64,000 nucleotides of DNA from Microcoleus sp. FACHB-61 (GCA_014695295.1 JACJNY010000025.1:186001-250000), one strand, 5' to 3'; positions 7,463 to 18,141 are shown, counted from the first letter of the stretch. The notes: generated by a model from the letters alone, not told the origin. Made by a program: numbers and translations.

Positions 7463-9423
7463 TGAGTATTTAACTTGTATATAAGAGACTGTATGTCTTT
7501 AATTTCTTTCTCTGTTTTTTCACGATATCTGACCACAAAGGGAAACCTTATTCCTATTGTTACTATTAATATCACGCCGAGCCATGCCCATCCATAAAAA
7601 AGTGGTATAACAATAAGTAGGGCATAATATAACACAATTAATAAGGCTTGTGTATCATTGAATCCACACTGGAATGATAAATTCAAGTCATACTCTCTTA
7701 ATTGATATAATGTCTTAAGTAAATCATCTAATGCTGTTTTTGATGACACGATGGGGTTTAAAAAGGATTGAATAGTTTGATTTATATATATATATTCCTT
7801 TATTGATTTCAAATCCATTTTAATTTTGTAGATTTGGTTGTAAGTATGGAATTCTGTAGTATAAAGTACAAAATTTGCGTCACAAACACACACATTTTCA
7901 GGAAGAGGAAAAAGACGCAGTTCGCTAGCCCAGGAAGACTCTAAATTAGTCATAATCTCAATAACTTCTTTAATCAAAAGTTGATTAGATTTAACTTTTA
8001 TCTGCTCTGTTTCAGTTTCAGAAATTTGATGTCTTAATACTTGTAGCCAACTTTCAATAGCTGACAGATATTCATCCTGCTTATTTTGCAGGAATTGTTT
8101 CAACACTGAACCAGATCGCCCATATCGTTGCGCTAATGATTCAGATGCTGGTATAGCATTTGTAAATATTTCTGAAACTTCCCTGTGATACTGACTTGCT
8201 GATGAAAAATAAGTTTCTAGTTGTGAAATTGTTAAATCTTTTGGTTCAGCTTTATTTAACTGATACTCAAAAATCAGCGCATCTAATATCGTATTAGCAT
8301 CAGGCTCTACTCTAGTTAATTCCTGCTTGTATGGAGTCAACAGCCTCACCGCAGCATTCCGCAACTCTGTCTTATCCAACAACAATTGGCTTAAAGTTTT
8401 CAGCCTTCTGCTTAAATCCGTTGCTGTATTGATAATCTCCGCCCCAGCTATTCTCAATGATACTTCATTGTTGGGATTATGTAAAAACTCTTCCAAAAGC
8501 CGATAGATAAATTCCTCAATCTCAGCAGAGCGTTTAAATAATGACTGAGCTTGACGCAGCGCCACTTCCTGCAATTTTGTATTTTTTTCTTCCAACAACA
8601 ACTTGCTTAAAGTTTGCAGCCTTCTGCTTAAATCCGTTGCGGTATTGATAATCTCCGCCGCATTAATTCTCAATGAGGTTTCATTGTTGGAATTATGCAA
8701 AAACTCTTCCAAAAGCCCATAGAGGTATTTCTCAATCTCTGCAGATTCTTTGAAAATTAACCCCGCTTGCCGCAGCGCCGCCCCTTGTACAATGCTGTTG
8801 GGTGATATCAATCCCAAATACACCCCTCGCCCGTGTAACTTGGAAATGACATCCCCGATTAAATTCTGATAATTCAGAGATCTATCATTATCATTTAATA
8901 ACTCATCAGCCGGCCCGTAGATCCAAAATTCTAGATGCCTTTCATATTCTGCGGTTGTTTCCCCCCTACTGTTTAGGCGCTGAATTCTGTTAATTTCTGT
9001 CAGCTTACGATCGCGAATTTCCCGGCGAATGCGATCTAGAGACTCAGTAAAACCGCCCCCTTCTAAATGTTGTAAACTCTGCTGAGAATATCCGATCGCC
9101 TCCAACGCCGAAGCCGCCGCCCACCGAGTCAAATCGTTGCTAACTTCCCCCTTCCCCTTGACTTCCTTCGCAATATCTTTCAGCACATCCCAGTCTGCAA
9201 AAGCCTCTTTAACGTGATAGTGTTTTGCAGCCACGCCTAAGCCTTGTAGCGCTAAAGCCCGCGTCGTTAATGATGCTTGAGTTTGCCAGATGTTGACGAA
9301 AAAAGGAACAGCGCGATCGGGATTGTTTTCTGCAAAATCGAAGAATGCTTGGATTTGTTCTCCTACATTCCTATAGCGATCGGGTAAATCGCCTCCGCCT
9401 GGGATGTTTGAAAGGTTACTCAT
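7450..9423 (-). CDS. HEAT-like repeat protein with C-terminal membrane hairpin
   Basis: This 657-residue protein starts the toxin operon. Residues about 30-360 are alpha-helical and HEAT/ARM-like, including a tandem duplication of a 72-residue unit (217-288 and 289-360). A coiled-coil-like region follows (about 400-500). Two hydrophobic segments at about 592-609 and 612-632 would anchor the protein, leaving a short basic tail (RYREKTEKE). It is plausibly the membrane scaffold that recruits the FtsK-type ATPase, whose gene overlaps this one by 13 bases. No family was recognised and no catalytic residues are visible. The 5' part of the gene has more CGATCG sites than the rest of the operon. Confidence 0.6.
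   Translation of the reverse strand: MSNLSNIPGGGDLPDRYRNVGEQIQAFFDFAENNPDRAVPFFVNIWQTQASLTTRALALQGLGVAAKHYHVKEAFADWDVLKDIAKEVKGKGEVSNDLTRWAAASALEAIGYSQQSLQHLEGGGFTESLDRIRREIRDRKLTEINRIQRLNSRGETTAEYERHLEFWIYGPADELLNDNDRSLNYQNLIGDVISKLHGRGVYLGLISPNSIVQGAALRQAGLIFKESAEIEKYLYGLLEEFLHNSNNETSLRINAAEIINTATDLSRRLQTLSKLLLEEKNTKLQEVALRQAQSLFKRSAEIEEFIYRLLEEFLHNPNNEVSLRIAGAEIINTATDLSRRLKTLSQLLLDKTELRNAAVRLLTPYKQELTRVEPDANTILDALIFEYQLNKAEPKDLTISQLETYFSSASQYHREVSEIFTNAIPASESLAQRYGRSGSVLKQFLQNKQDEYLSAIESWLQVLRHQISETETEQIKVKSNQLLIKEVIEIMTNLESSWASELRLFPLPENVCVCDANFVLYTTEFHTYNQIYKIKMDLKSIKEYIYINQTIQSFLNPIVSSKTALDDLLKTLYQLREYDLNLSFQCGFNDTQALLIVLYYALLIVIPLFYGWAWLGVILIVTIGIRFPFVVRYREKTEKEIKDIQSLIYKLNTQWKE
8344..8775 (-). 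repeat. Tandem 216-bp in-frame duplication inside the HEAT-like gene
   Basis: Two adjacent 216-bp units encode near-identical 72-residue segments (LRQA..., LLEEFLHN, AEIINTATDLSRRL). Most differences are single substitutions, suggesting a fairly recent internal duplication or gene conversion. Confidence 0.85.
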
Positions 9424-9518
9424 GGGCTTAACTCACATAGAGGGGGAAGCGCATGGAGAAATTATAACTGTTGCGATCGAGCTTGTACCAATTTTTTGAA
9501 TGTTTGCCGCGAGTAATT

Positions 9519-9588
9519 CCTGTAGGGGCAATCCCCCCGTGGTTGCCCCGATCCTTCGGGCGGGCACGGGGGCACCGCCCCTACAGGG
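9519..9588. repeat. 70-bp palindromic interspersed element
   Basis: CCTGTAGGGGCAATCCCC...GGGGGCACCGCCCCTACAGG forms a long imperfect hairpin between the toxin operon and the next gene. The right arm recurs inside recJ at about 39759-39788, so this is a dispersed element. Confidence 0.75.
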
Positions 9589-9713
9589 GTGGCAGGAGTT
9601 TATGGGAGTTACGCATACCAAAGAAACCGGGTTTTTTACTTTAGTTAAAGGCTGGGCGTGCAGTATTGTCGCAAAAAAAATCGGTTTCTAATCACCCGTG
9701 TTTCAGTCATAAT

Positions 9714-10202
9714 TTAGAAATGTTCCAGCAGAGATTTTTCTTGGGCGTAAACTTTTCGCAGCGACTCCAGGGCGATCGCCCCCAACATCAATTTAATCAC
9801 CCCCACCAAATTTCCCCACTCCAACAATTCAGAAACAGAAACAGCTTTCTGAAATCTCGCCGCATAGAAATCCACCCAAAAATCCGGCGCGTGTCTCTCA
9901 TTCTGACTCGCTATCCGGCGCTTCCAATAACCAAAATCTAAACCAGAGGGCGATTCCACTCCCAAAACTGGCGGAAAGTCGGCATAACTGACAAACCGAC
10001 TCATACCTTTGGCGTGCACGTACAGGATATGCGCCCAGCACTCGAAGCGATATATTTGTTCTACCTTGATTTTCAGCAGCCGCGCGATCGCCTCTTTCGT
10101 CACAAACCGGCTCAATCTGTGTCTGGGGGTTGATTTTGGTCGAAAGCTTGCTAACATGGTTGATAAATCCCACTTGATGGGAATTTTCAATGGTTGATAC
10201 AT
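9714..10202 (-). CDS. Hypothetical protein
   Basis: The 162-residue protein has no family I recognise. It contains several Trp/Phe/Tyr-rich stretches (FECWAHILYVHAKG, PDFWVDFYAARF) and a weakly hydrophobic C-terminal helix, with no signal peptide. The longest ORF starts at 10202 within a 31-bp direct repeat; an in-frame ATG at 10157 (residue 16) is an equally good start because neither has a clear ribosome binding site. It is transcribed away from the XRE cluster, so the short shared upstream region could be regulated by those proteins. Confidence 0.5.
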   Translation of the reverse strand: MYQPLKIPIKWDLSTMLASFRPKSTPRHRLSRFVTKEAIARLLKIKVEQIYRFECWAHILYVHAKGMSRFVSYADFPPVLGVESPSGLDFGYWKRRIASQNERHAPDFWVDFYAARFQKAVSVSELLEWGNLVGVIKLMLGAIALESLRKVYAQEKSLLEHF

Positions 10203-10221
10203 CCCACTTGATGGGAATTTG
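10157..10221. repeat. Two direct repeats of about 31 bp (period 34)
   Basis: The units begin at 10157 and 10191 and share TCCCACTTGATGGGAATTT with only a few mismatches. They cover both candidate start codons of the minus-strand hypothetical gene and lie about 100 bases upstream of the first XRE gene. Paired repeats in a divergent promoter could be a regulator binding site. Confidence 0.6.
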
Positions 10222-10291
10222 ATTTGAATAGGCGATCGTCTTTAAGTTTTCCAGACGTTGGGGCGATCGCTTTTTACGATAAAACCATCCT

Positions 10292-10309
10292 ATGATGGTG
10301 TACCATCAT
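10292..10309 (+). promoter_or_regulatory. Palindromic operator candidate upstream of first XRE gene
   Basis: ATGATGGT-GT-ACCATCAT is a perfect 8-bp inverted repeat, ending 9 bases before the ATG at 10319. Small XRE regulators commonly bind such palindromes to repress their own gene. Confidence 0.5.
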
Positions 10310-10318
10310 TTGTCAAGT

Positions 10319-10531
10319 ATGGGTTTAGTCAGGTTAAAAGTCAGAGAACTAGCTAGCGAGAAAGGCTGGACGCTGAAAGAAGTTTCAGAACGATCGGGAG
10401 TAATTTACAGCACCGTCAGACACTACGCCCGCTGTCCGGGAGTGTCAACCATTGACTTTATTTCTATACACAAATTGGCTCGCACCTTTGATGTAATGAT
10501 TGAAGACTTGGTGGAAATTGTGCAGGAGTGA
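10319..10531 (+). CDS. Small XRE-type helix-turn-helix regulator, copy 1
   Basis: The product is about 70 residues with a Cro/CI-type helix-turn-helix: WTLKEVSERSGVIYSTVRHYAR is the two-helix DNA-binding unit, followed by LARTFDVMIEDLVEIV. I start it at the ATG at 10319 (MGLVRLKV) because the two downstream copies begin at the equivalent position; an upstream ATG at 10292 would place the operator-like palindrome inside the gene. It is the first of three tandem paralogous units of about 270 bp, each with its own upstream sequence. Autoregulation is likely but inferred. Confidence 0.75.
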   Translation: MGLVRLKVRELASEKGWTLKEVSERSGVIYSTVRHYARCPGVSTIDFISIHKLARTFDVMIEDLVEIVQE

Positions 10532-10546
10532 GCGATCGCTTTTTAC

Positions 10547-10560
10547 GATAAAATTTTATC
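10547..10560 (+). promoter_or_regulatory. Palindromic operator candidate upstream of second XRE gene
   Basis: GATAAAATTTTATC is a perfect 14-bp palindrome 25 bases before the second copy's ATG. It differs from the palindrome of copy 1, although both follow the same CGATCGCTTTTTACGATAAAA leader. Confidence 0.45.
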
Positions 10561-10585
10561 CCAGAGTAAATCTAGTTTTTTGTCA

Positions 10586-10798
10586 ATGGGTTTAATTAGA
10601 TTGCGGGTTAAAGAATTTGCTGCTGAGAAAGGCTGGACGATCAAAGAGGTTTCTGAGCGATCGGGAGTCATCTACAGCACCCTCACCACCTATGCACGTT
10701 CTCCAGGAATGGCTATGGTTGATTTTACTTGTCTGCTGAAGTTGGCACGTACTTTTGACGTGATGGTGGAAGATTTGGTTGAGGTGGTAAAAGAGTAG
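10586..10798 (+). CDS. Small XRE-type helix-turn-helix regulator, copy 2
   Basis: The product is about 70 residues, closely similar to copy 1 (WTIKEVSERSGVIYSTLTTYAR; LARTFDVMVEDLVEVV). The ATG at 10586 matches the start of copy 1; the longer ORF starts at a TTG two codons earlier. Residues in and after the recognition helix differ from copy 1 (STLTTYARSPGMAMVDF against STVRHYARCPGVSTIDF), which may mean different DNA targets. It is the second member of the tandem array and appears intact. Confidence 0.75.
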   Translation: MGLIRLRVKEFAAEKGWTIKEVSERSGVIYSTLTTYARSPGMAMVDFTCLLKLARTFDVMVEDLVEVVKE

Positions 10799-10855
10799 GC
10801 GATCGTTTTTTACAGTACAATCGGATGACTTATATCAATCACATCTCAAGAGCTT

Positions 10856-11069
10856 ATGGGCTTAATTAAGTTGCGGGTGCGAGAATTCGCTGCCGAGAAG
10901 GGCTGGACGCTGAAAGAAGTTTCAGAGCGATCGGGCGTAGTCTACAGCACACTGAGAACTTATGCCCGATCGCCCGGATTAGCAACAGTTGACGTGACAG
11001 CCTTGCACAAGGAAAGCGAGGACTTTTGATTTGTCGATCGAAGATTTGTATGAAATTGTGCAGGAATAG
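10856..11069 (+). pseudogene. Third XRE regulator copy, frameshifted
   Basis: Reading from the ATG at 10856 gives MGLIKLRVREFAAEKGW and an intact helix-turn-helix, but after LHK the frame shifts and stops at 11027-11029 (57 residues). Compared with the intact copies, one extra base lies in the stretch encoding HKLAR; in the shifted frame the expected FDLSIEDLYEIVQE tail runs to a TAG at 11067-11069. This is therefore a single-base frameshift. The truncated product would keep the DNA-binding part and could still act, but it is best treated as a decaying copy unless it is a sequencing error. Confidence 0.8.
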
Positions 11070-11104
11070 TCGATCGCTTTTACGAACTAATTATCCAGTC
11101 AATT

Positions 11105-11506
11105 TTATTCGACAGTTGCTAGCATCTGATTGACAGACTCACCCCGTTGTAGTGCTTCCCAATCCGATGTAACAGGTTGGTAAGAACAGTAACACACCAC
11201 AATTCGCTCCTCAGTATCGGAATCAGAAAAATGCTGAACGCGAGTAACTACCCAATCTCCATCTTTCCCGTGGGTGACTCCATTACCGGGGTCAGATAGA
11301 TTTTCATAATCGCGGGTTTTGTCCCCTACTTGAGGAATTTCTGGGTTTTCTTCCCAAGTCCAATTTTCCCAAAGTATATTAGTGAGACTGCCCCTCGGCA
11401 TAAGCTGACGTTCTTCCCAGCCGGGAGCACTCATGCTTTCGGTTTTGTAGACAATCCAGATTTTTTTTGGCCATTTTTTTAAAGACGATCGCACAATCGC
11501 GTTCAA
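11105..11506 (-). CDS. Hypothetical protein
   Basis: The 133-residue protein has no family I recognise. It is Trp-rich and acidic (WENWTWEENPEIPQVGD), with mixed alpha/beta character and no signal peptide. It lies downstream of the atp operon terminator on the same strand and is probably transcribed separately. Its 3' neighbour is the XRE array on the opposite strand. Confidence 0.5.
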   Translation of the reverse strand: MNAIVRSSLKKWPKKIWIVYKTESMSAPGWEERQLMPRGSLTNILWENWTWEENPEIPQVGDKTRDYENLSDPGNGVTHGKDGDWVVTRVQHFSDSDTEERIVVCYCSYQPVTSDWEALQRGESVNQMLATVE

Positions 11507-11553
11507 TACTTCGACTATCTCACAGATGAAAGCTCCTGCCTCCGAATTATCTT

Positions 11554-11582
11554 AAAAAAAGCGCCTGAGTTCTCTCAGACGC
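11554..11582 (-). terminator. Intrinsic terminator of the atp operon
   Basis: On the minus strand GCGTCTGAG-AGAA-CTCAGGCGC (9-bp stem with one G-T pair) is followed by seven Ts. It lies 34 bases after the gamma-subunit stop codon. Confidence 0.9.
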
Positions 11583-11615
11583 ATAGCATAAAATCAACAA
11601 ATTGTCAACCCTAAC

Positions 11616-12566
11616 CTAACCCTTCAAAGCCTCAGCACCGCCGGAAACTTCTAGGATTTCCTGAGTAATTGCTGCTTGCCGCGCCTTGTTATAAGTCAGC
11701 GTCAAACTACGGATCAAATCGCTAGCATTCTCACTAGCATTGTTCATCGCAGTCATCCGCGCCGCCAACTCGCTAGCAGCAGACTCTTGCAAAGCCCGCA
11801 GCAATTGGTTGTTCAAATACAAGGGCAAAAGAGCCTCCAGAATTTGCGCCGGATCTTGCTCGAAAATCATGTCCCTGGGCAAGCTTTTCGTAGGTGAAGC
11901 AACCTTCTCCCGCGATACTTGAAACTGTCCGCCTTGCGATGTCAAGCGGAAGATTTCATCATCGGGAGTTTCCAAACCTTGGGGGTCGAGGGGCAGCAAA
12001 GTTTGAATTACCGGACGCGAACTAATTAGCGACACAAACTTGGTGTAAACTAGCTCAACTCTGTCCACAGTTCCCGACAGGAACAAGGAAAGCAATTCGT
12101 CAGCAATTTGTGCCGCTTCCGGTGCTGTGGGAATTTGTTCCAAGTTAGCGTAAGTAGCATCGATCGGCTGTTCGCGGCGCTGGAAATACTGAGTAGCTTT
12201 GCGTCCTACCAACACGTATTTGTAGTCTAAGCCTTCAGCTTTGATTTCCTTAGCGCGATTTTCCGCGTATTTGATGATGTTGCTGTTGTAGCCGCCGCAC
12301 AAACCCCGATCGCCCGAAACTACCAACAGTCCCACCGATCGCACTTCGCGTTTTTTCAGCAGCGGCAAATCCAGGTTTTCAAACTGCAAGCGTTCCGCTA
12401 AACCGTACAATACCTCTGCCAGTCGATCGGCAAAAGGTCGAGTAGCAGTCACCTGTTCTTGAGCGCGGCGCACCTTTGCAGCGGCCACCAAGCGCATTGC
12501 TTCTGTAATCTTTTTAGTGTTCTTGACCGACTTAATGCGATCGCGAATAGTTTTCAGATTTGCCAT
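11616..12566 (-). CDS. atpG: ATP synthase F1 gamma subunit
   Basis: This 316-residue protein is the central rotor shaft of F1 and links c-ring rotation to catalysis on the thylakoid membrane. The N terminus [24 protein letters not shown] and the C-terminal [28 protein letters not shown] are the two long helices of the family. The length (over 310 residues) and a segment near residues 200-240 reflect the cyanobacterial insertion relative to E. coli gamma. It is also called atpC in cyanobacterial naming. It is the last gene of the operon; beta and epsilon are encoded elsewhere, as usual in cyanobacteria. Confidence 0.98.
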   Translation of the reverse strand: MANLKTIRDRIKSVKNTKKITEAMRLVAAAKVRRAQEQVTATRPFADRLAEVLYGLAERLQFENLDLPLLKKREVRSVGLLVVSGDRGLCGGYNSNIIKYAENRAKEIKAEGLDYKYVLVGRKATQYFQRREQPIDATYANLEQIPTAPEAAQIADELLSLFLSGTVDRVELVYTKFVSLISSRPVIQTLLPLDPQGLETPDDEIFRLTSQGGQFQVSREKVASPTKSLPRDMIFEQDPAQILEALLPLYLNNQLLRALQESAASELAARMTAMNNASENASDLIRSLTLTYNKARQAAITQEILEVSGGAEALKG

Positions 12567-12602
12567 AATTTTCTCCTTAGTCCCTTGCCCGCATCTTTTT
12601 AA

Positions 12603-12681
12603 TTAAAACCGCGAATAAACGCAGATAAACGCAGATGAACTTCCGATAATCTGCGTTTACCCGCGTTCATCTGCGGTTCAA
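12603..12681. repeat. Inverted repeat between alpha and gamma genes
   Basis: A segment with two near-direct ATAAACGCAGAT units is followed by its inverted copy (ATCTGCGTTTACCCGCG...ATCTGCGGTT), giving a hairpin of about 30-bp arms. It is an interspersed element type and could also attenuate or stabilise operon mRNA. Confidence 0.7.
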
Positions 12682-12695
12682 AGTTCCAACTCGAT

Positions 12696-14404
<1,709 letters not shown>

Positions 14405-14950
14405 TCAGGAATTCAAGCGAATTCCCAGACGCCGCAATTGTCCCCGCAGGCTAGCATCAATTACTTGAGAGCCTACTTTGATTATCACACCGCCGATTAA
14501 ATCTGCGTCTATTTTGGTTTCAATTTCTACTTGACTAGCGCTGGTCATCGCCTGCACTTTCTCGCGAACAGTCTGCTGTTGAGCGTCTGAAAGCGGGACT
14601 GCCGATGTAACTTCAGCCAATACTGTTTGGTTGAGTTCTCGGAGCCTTGCCAAGTATTGCTTGCCAATTCCTTCTAAAAAAAGAATTCTTCCTTTGTCTA
14701 CTAATAGCTTCAGAAAGCTGTGCATCAAGGGGCTCATTTCTTCACCCGCTATTTGCTGAATCACGGCTTTTTTAGCATCCGGTTTTACCAGTGGATTGGC
14801 TAAAAATTGACGCAAGTCTTCCGAACCTTCTAGCAGGCTCAGCAAGGAACGAATGTCTTCGCCGAACTTCTCTGAGAGATTGTTGGACTGAGCCAGTGAC
14901 ATCAAGGCAGATGCGTAAGGCTGTAAGACTTCTGTGCTGACTGTACTCAC
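14405..14950 (-). CDS. atpH: ATP synthase F1 delta subunit
   Basis: The 181-residue delta (OSCP) subunit forms the peripheral stalk cap that holds the b/b' stator to the top of F1. The N-terminal helical domain (VLQPYASALMSLAQSNN) and the C-terminal signature region (EIETKIDADLIGGVIIKVGSQVIDAS) are typical. It is called atpD in some cyanobacterial papers. It follows the b gene by only 3 bases, so the two are probably translationally coupled. Confidence 0.97.
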   Translation of the reverse strand: MSTVSTEVLQPYASALMSLAQSNNLSEKFGEDIRSLLSLLEGSEDLRQFLANPLVKPDAKKAVIQQIAGEEMSPLMHSFLKLLVDKGRILFLEGIGKQYLARLRELNQTVLAEVTSAVPLSDAQQQTVREKVQAMTSASQVEIETKIDADLIGGVIIKVGSQVIDASLRGQLRRLGIRLNS

Positions 14951-14953
14951 GTT

Positions 14954-15481
14954 TTAGCCTCCCAGTAACGCAATGCTGCGATCGATTAATTGGTGTTGAG
15001 CGCTGTCGTCCAAGCTAGTTTTTAGCTGGCTTTCCACCTTTGCTAATGCCAGAGATACCACCGCCGATCGCAGTTGGGCGATCGCTCTTTCCCGCTCCGC
15101 TTCCAACTCTTGACCTGCTGTTGCTCTCATTCGTTCAACGTCTTGCGCTGCCTGAGCTAGAATTGCTTCTTTTGCTTTCTTGGCAGTTTCTTCAGCAGCG
15201 GCACGAATTCGTTCGGCTTCTGCTTGCGCTTGAGTCAATTTTTGCTGTTGCTCTGCTAGAGCTGCTGCTGCATCTTTTTGGCGTTTTTCTGCTTCTTGAA
15301 TCGCCTCTTGGATGGCCGAACGCCTCTCTGTCAGGATTTTACCTACAAATCCGCGCCCGAAATAAAACAGCACTGCAATAATAATGACCAGGTTAATCAG
15401 GTTGGTTTCTAAAATATCGAAATTTAAACCGAAACCACCTTCGCCGCTAGCTTCTGTGGCTAGCAATAAAACAGTCCCCAT
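14954..15481 (-). CDS. atpF: ATP synthase Fo b subunit
   Basis: The 175-residue protein has one N-terminal membrane helix (about residues 27-46, [16 protein letters not shown]) followed by a long charged coiled coil rich in Ala, Glu and Lys. It pairs with b' to form the asymmetric stator stalk found in photosynthetic organisms. The order b'-b-delta-alpha is the standard cyanobacterial order. The 5' region has an in-frame ATG at 15481 and no better alternative. Confidence 0.97.
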   Translation of the reverse strand: MGTVLLLATEASGEGGFGLNFDILETNLINLVIIIAVLFYFGRGFVGKILTERRSAIQEAIQEAEKRQKDAAAALAEQQQKLTQAQAEAERIRAAAEETAKKAKEAILAQAAQDVERMRATAGQELEAERERAIAQLRSAVVSLALAKVESQLKTSLDDSAQHQLIDRSIALLGG

Positions 15482-15568
15482 GATACTCTTCCATAATTGC
15501 GCGTGCAGATTGGGTGAAGCGATTTTAGATTTGAGATTCCATCAAAAATCTAAAACTCTTCGGTCTCG

Positions 15569-16054
15569 CTATTTGGCCAGCGACTGCCCTAATAGCTTTT
15601 CGAGAATTTGGCCGCTGAGCGCGTCTACTTGTTGTTCTAGTGAGCGCATTGCTTCTTGCTTTTGCTGCTCTATTTCTTGCCCAGCCTTTTCTCGCGCGAC
15701 TTGAGCTTCTTGTTGAGCCTCAGCTACTTTGGCTGCCCCAATTTTTTGGGCATCAGCTTGAGCAGCAGCAATTACTGATTGAGACTGTTTGCGAGTTTCT
15801 CCCAGTTTTTGCTCGTACTGCTGCGCTAGTTGCTGAGCTTTTGCCAAGCGTTCTTGGGCGGAGACTTGAGTGTTGCGAATGTAATCGGCGCGATCGTCAA
15901 TTGACTTGCTGAGCGGCTTGTAAAAAATTACATTCAAGACTGCGACTAGAATTAAAAACTGCACCGCCATCAGAGGCAGCGTAGCATCTATATCAAACAG
16001 TCCCCCTTCCTTAGCCGCTTCTTCAACTGCTAGTAATACTGTCCAGTGCATCAT
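15569..16054 (-). CDS. atpF2: ATP synthase Fo b' subunit
   Basis: The 161-residue protein has an N-terminal hydrophobic segment (about residues 26-46) followed by a coiled coil ending [11 protein letters not shown]. It resembles b but is shorter, marking the b' paralog (atpG in cyanobacterial usage). The separate b and b' genes are diagnostic for cyanobacterial and plastid-type ATP synthase. It is 87 bases upstream of the b gene. Confidence 0.96.
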   Translation of the reverse strand: MMHWTVLLAVEEAAKEGGLFDIDATLPLMAVQFLILVAVLNVIFYKPLSKSIDDRADYIRNTQVSAQERLAKAQQLAQQYEQKLGETRKQSQSVIAAAQADAQKIGAAKVAEAQQEAQVAREKAGQEIEQQKQEAMRSLEQQVDALSGQILEKLLGQSLAK

Positions 16055-16151
16055 GATTTTTTGACGGCTTCCATCTAATTCGCTTAATCGATTTTAGATT
16101 TGAGATTTTGGATTAGAATCGCCAAAACCTCAAATCTAAAATTTCAAATTA

Positions 16152-16412
<261 letters not shown>

Positions 16413-16525
16413 CTAAAGTACAAAAGTGAGAACAGAAAGTCTACAGAATTGTCCGATTTAACGGGAGTAAGTTTGAGTTCAGAATTTTTCTTTTTCCTCC
16501 CTCATGCTTCGCCGTTTATCGTTAG

Positions 16526-17284
16526 TTAATCGTGGTGTTCTTCGCCGTGACCGCCTTCTAGAGCTTCACCAATGTAGGCGGCGGCTAAGGTAGCAAAAAT
16601 CAAAGCTTGAATTGCACTCGTAAATAGTCCCAGAACCATCACTGGCAGAGGAACAAATAAAGGCACTAGCAACACTAGCACTCCGACCACCAATTCGTCC
16701 GCAAGAATGTTGCCAAACAAACGGAAACTCAGGGACAGAGGCTTAGTGAAATCTTCTATGATTTTGAACGGCAACATGAAAGGCACCGGTTCAACATAGT
16801 GGGCGAAATACCCCAAGCCGCTTTTGCTGAGACCTGCATAAAAATATGCTAGAGAAGTCAGCAGTGCAAATGCTACCGTCGTGTTGATGTCAGCGGTAGG
16901 AGCTCCCAATTCACCTGATGGCAGCTTAATTAGCTTCCAAGGAATTAGAGCGCCCGACCAGTTTGACACAAAGATGAACAGAAATAATGTACCAATAAAC
17001 GGTACCCAAGGGCGATATTCTTTTTCCCCAATTTGGTTTTTAGCCAAGTCCCGAATAAATTCCAGCGCATACTCCATAAAATTTTGCATTCCGCTGGGAA
17101 TTCGCTGGATTTTGCTGGTTCCTAAAATCGAAACTACGACTAAAACGGCAATTACAAACCACGAGGTTAGAAAAACCTGCCCGTGCACTTTCAGATTGCC
17201 CAGTTGCCAGTACAACTGCTGGCCAACTTCCAATTCGGCGAGGGGGAAACGATTAAAGGTGTTTAGAACGTCAAGCATTGCCAT
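16526..17284 (-). CDS. atpB: ATP synthase Fo a subunit
   Basis: The 252-residue multi-helix membrane protein forms the proton half-channels next to the c-ring. The conserved [18 protein letters not shown] segment contains the essential Arg in the fourth/fifth helix. The C terminus ends [14 protein letters not shown], a His-rich tail common in cyanobacteria. Starts at 17284 (MAM...) or two codons later (MLDVLNTF) are both possible; the second matches relatives better. It is called atpI in cyanobacterial usage. Confidence 0.98.
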   Translation of the reverse strand: MAMLDVLNTFNRFPLAELEVGQQLYWQLGNLKVHGQVFLTSWFVIAVLVVVSILGTSKIQRIPSGMQNFMEYALEFIRDLAKNQIGEKEYRPWVPFIGTLFLFIFVSNWSGALIPWKLIKLPSGELGAPTADINTTVAFALLTSLAYFYAGLSKSGLGYFAHYVEPVPFMLPFKIIEDFTKPLSLSFRLFGNILADELVVGVLVLLVPLFVPLPVMVLGLFTSAIQALIFATLAAAYIGEALEGGHGEEHHD

Positions 17285-17339
17285 TCAACGGGCTTCCCCA
17301 TACAAATCGATGAGTTGAGTTTTGCTCGAATTGCCTGAC

Positions 17340-17801
17340 CTACCTGTAGTCTAGTGCTAATGCACTTCGGATCACGTAAACCAACAGCGCAGCTTTGTAA
17401 GTCAGAAATCCCAAAAATATCGGTAAAATCTGTAGCTGATTCCACTGTGTTCCTACTATCATCACCGCTAAAAACACACCGAGCCTTGTCTTGCTGATGC
17501 GCTGATTTTGGCTGCCGATTCGTTCAACGTCTCTAGCCAACATCTTTAAGTAAACCACACCTGTGATCGCCCCAAGCAAATAATTCAGGGCAATATTGAG
17601 CGAGTAAAAAATCCAAACGGAGATAAAAATAATCGCCGTAAAAGCAAGGGTGTACGCCAACAACTCTTGTTGGAGGCGATAAAAGTCTTGCATGGGATTG
17701 CTAGTCTCGGACGAGGCTGTCGAGACTGTCGAGACTGTGCCAGCTTGAGGAATATCCTCGTTTGCTGCTGCGGGTTCGGTGGGTGTGTTTTGCGTGTTCA
17801 C
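17340..17801 (-). CDS. atp1: ATP synthase subunit I (Atp1/AtpI)
   Basis: The 153-residue protein has about four hydrophobic segments after a polar, Ser/Thr-rich N terminus of about 38 residues. Position as first gene of the atp operon, size and hydrophobicity fit subunit I, an assembly factor for the c-ring. The family is poorly conserved, so context carries much of the call. The Thr/Ser-rich region contains a short sequence repeat ([10 protein letters not shown]). Confidence 0.85.
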   Translation of the reverse strand: MNTQNTPTEPAAANEDIPQAGTVSTVSTASSETSNPMQDFYRLQQELLAYTLAFTAIIFISVWIFYSLNIALNYLLGAITGVVYLKMLARDVERIGSQNQRISKTRLGVFLAVMIVGTQWNQLQILPIFLGFLTYKAALLVYVIRSALALDYR

Positions 17802-18141
17802 GAAGCTCAGAAACTAATGCAGGTAGCAGGCGAGTGCTTTGCAAACTCAGAAAAATCATACCACGCTGCGGTAACAATACTTAAAATAAAATTAATCATA
17901 TTTTCGGAATTTGGTGTCGGGCGCTTCGGAAACCTCAAGCCGTTAAATGCCCGATCGACCTCACCCTACCTCTCCTACCGCCAGACAGCACTTTTTTACA
18001 CATTATTCTCCTATACCTCACTAAGTGAGGCTAGCTTAGTGAGATAGGGACAGAGGACGATCGGGCGAATCGATGAGGTTACTCTCTCTTCTGGAGACTC
18101 TGCGCCATATGCGATCTAGAAGAGTTAATTAAAATTTGCTG
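17802..18141. other. Intergenic: atp operon promoter side, with a CTCACTAAG hairpin
   Basis: This 340-base spacer is upstream of the atp operon and downstream of the narM-like gene (both minus strand). At 18016-18043 CCTCACTAAGTGAGG (itself palindromic) is followed by CTTAGTGAG, giving alternative hairpins that could end narM transcription. The atp promoter should lie between 17802 and 18010, but no confident -35/-10 pair was identified. Confidence 0.5.
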
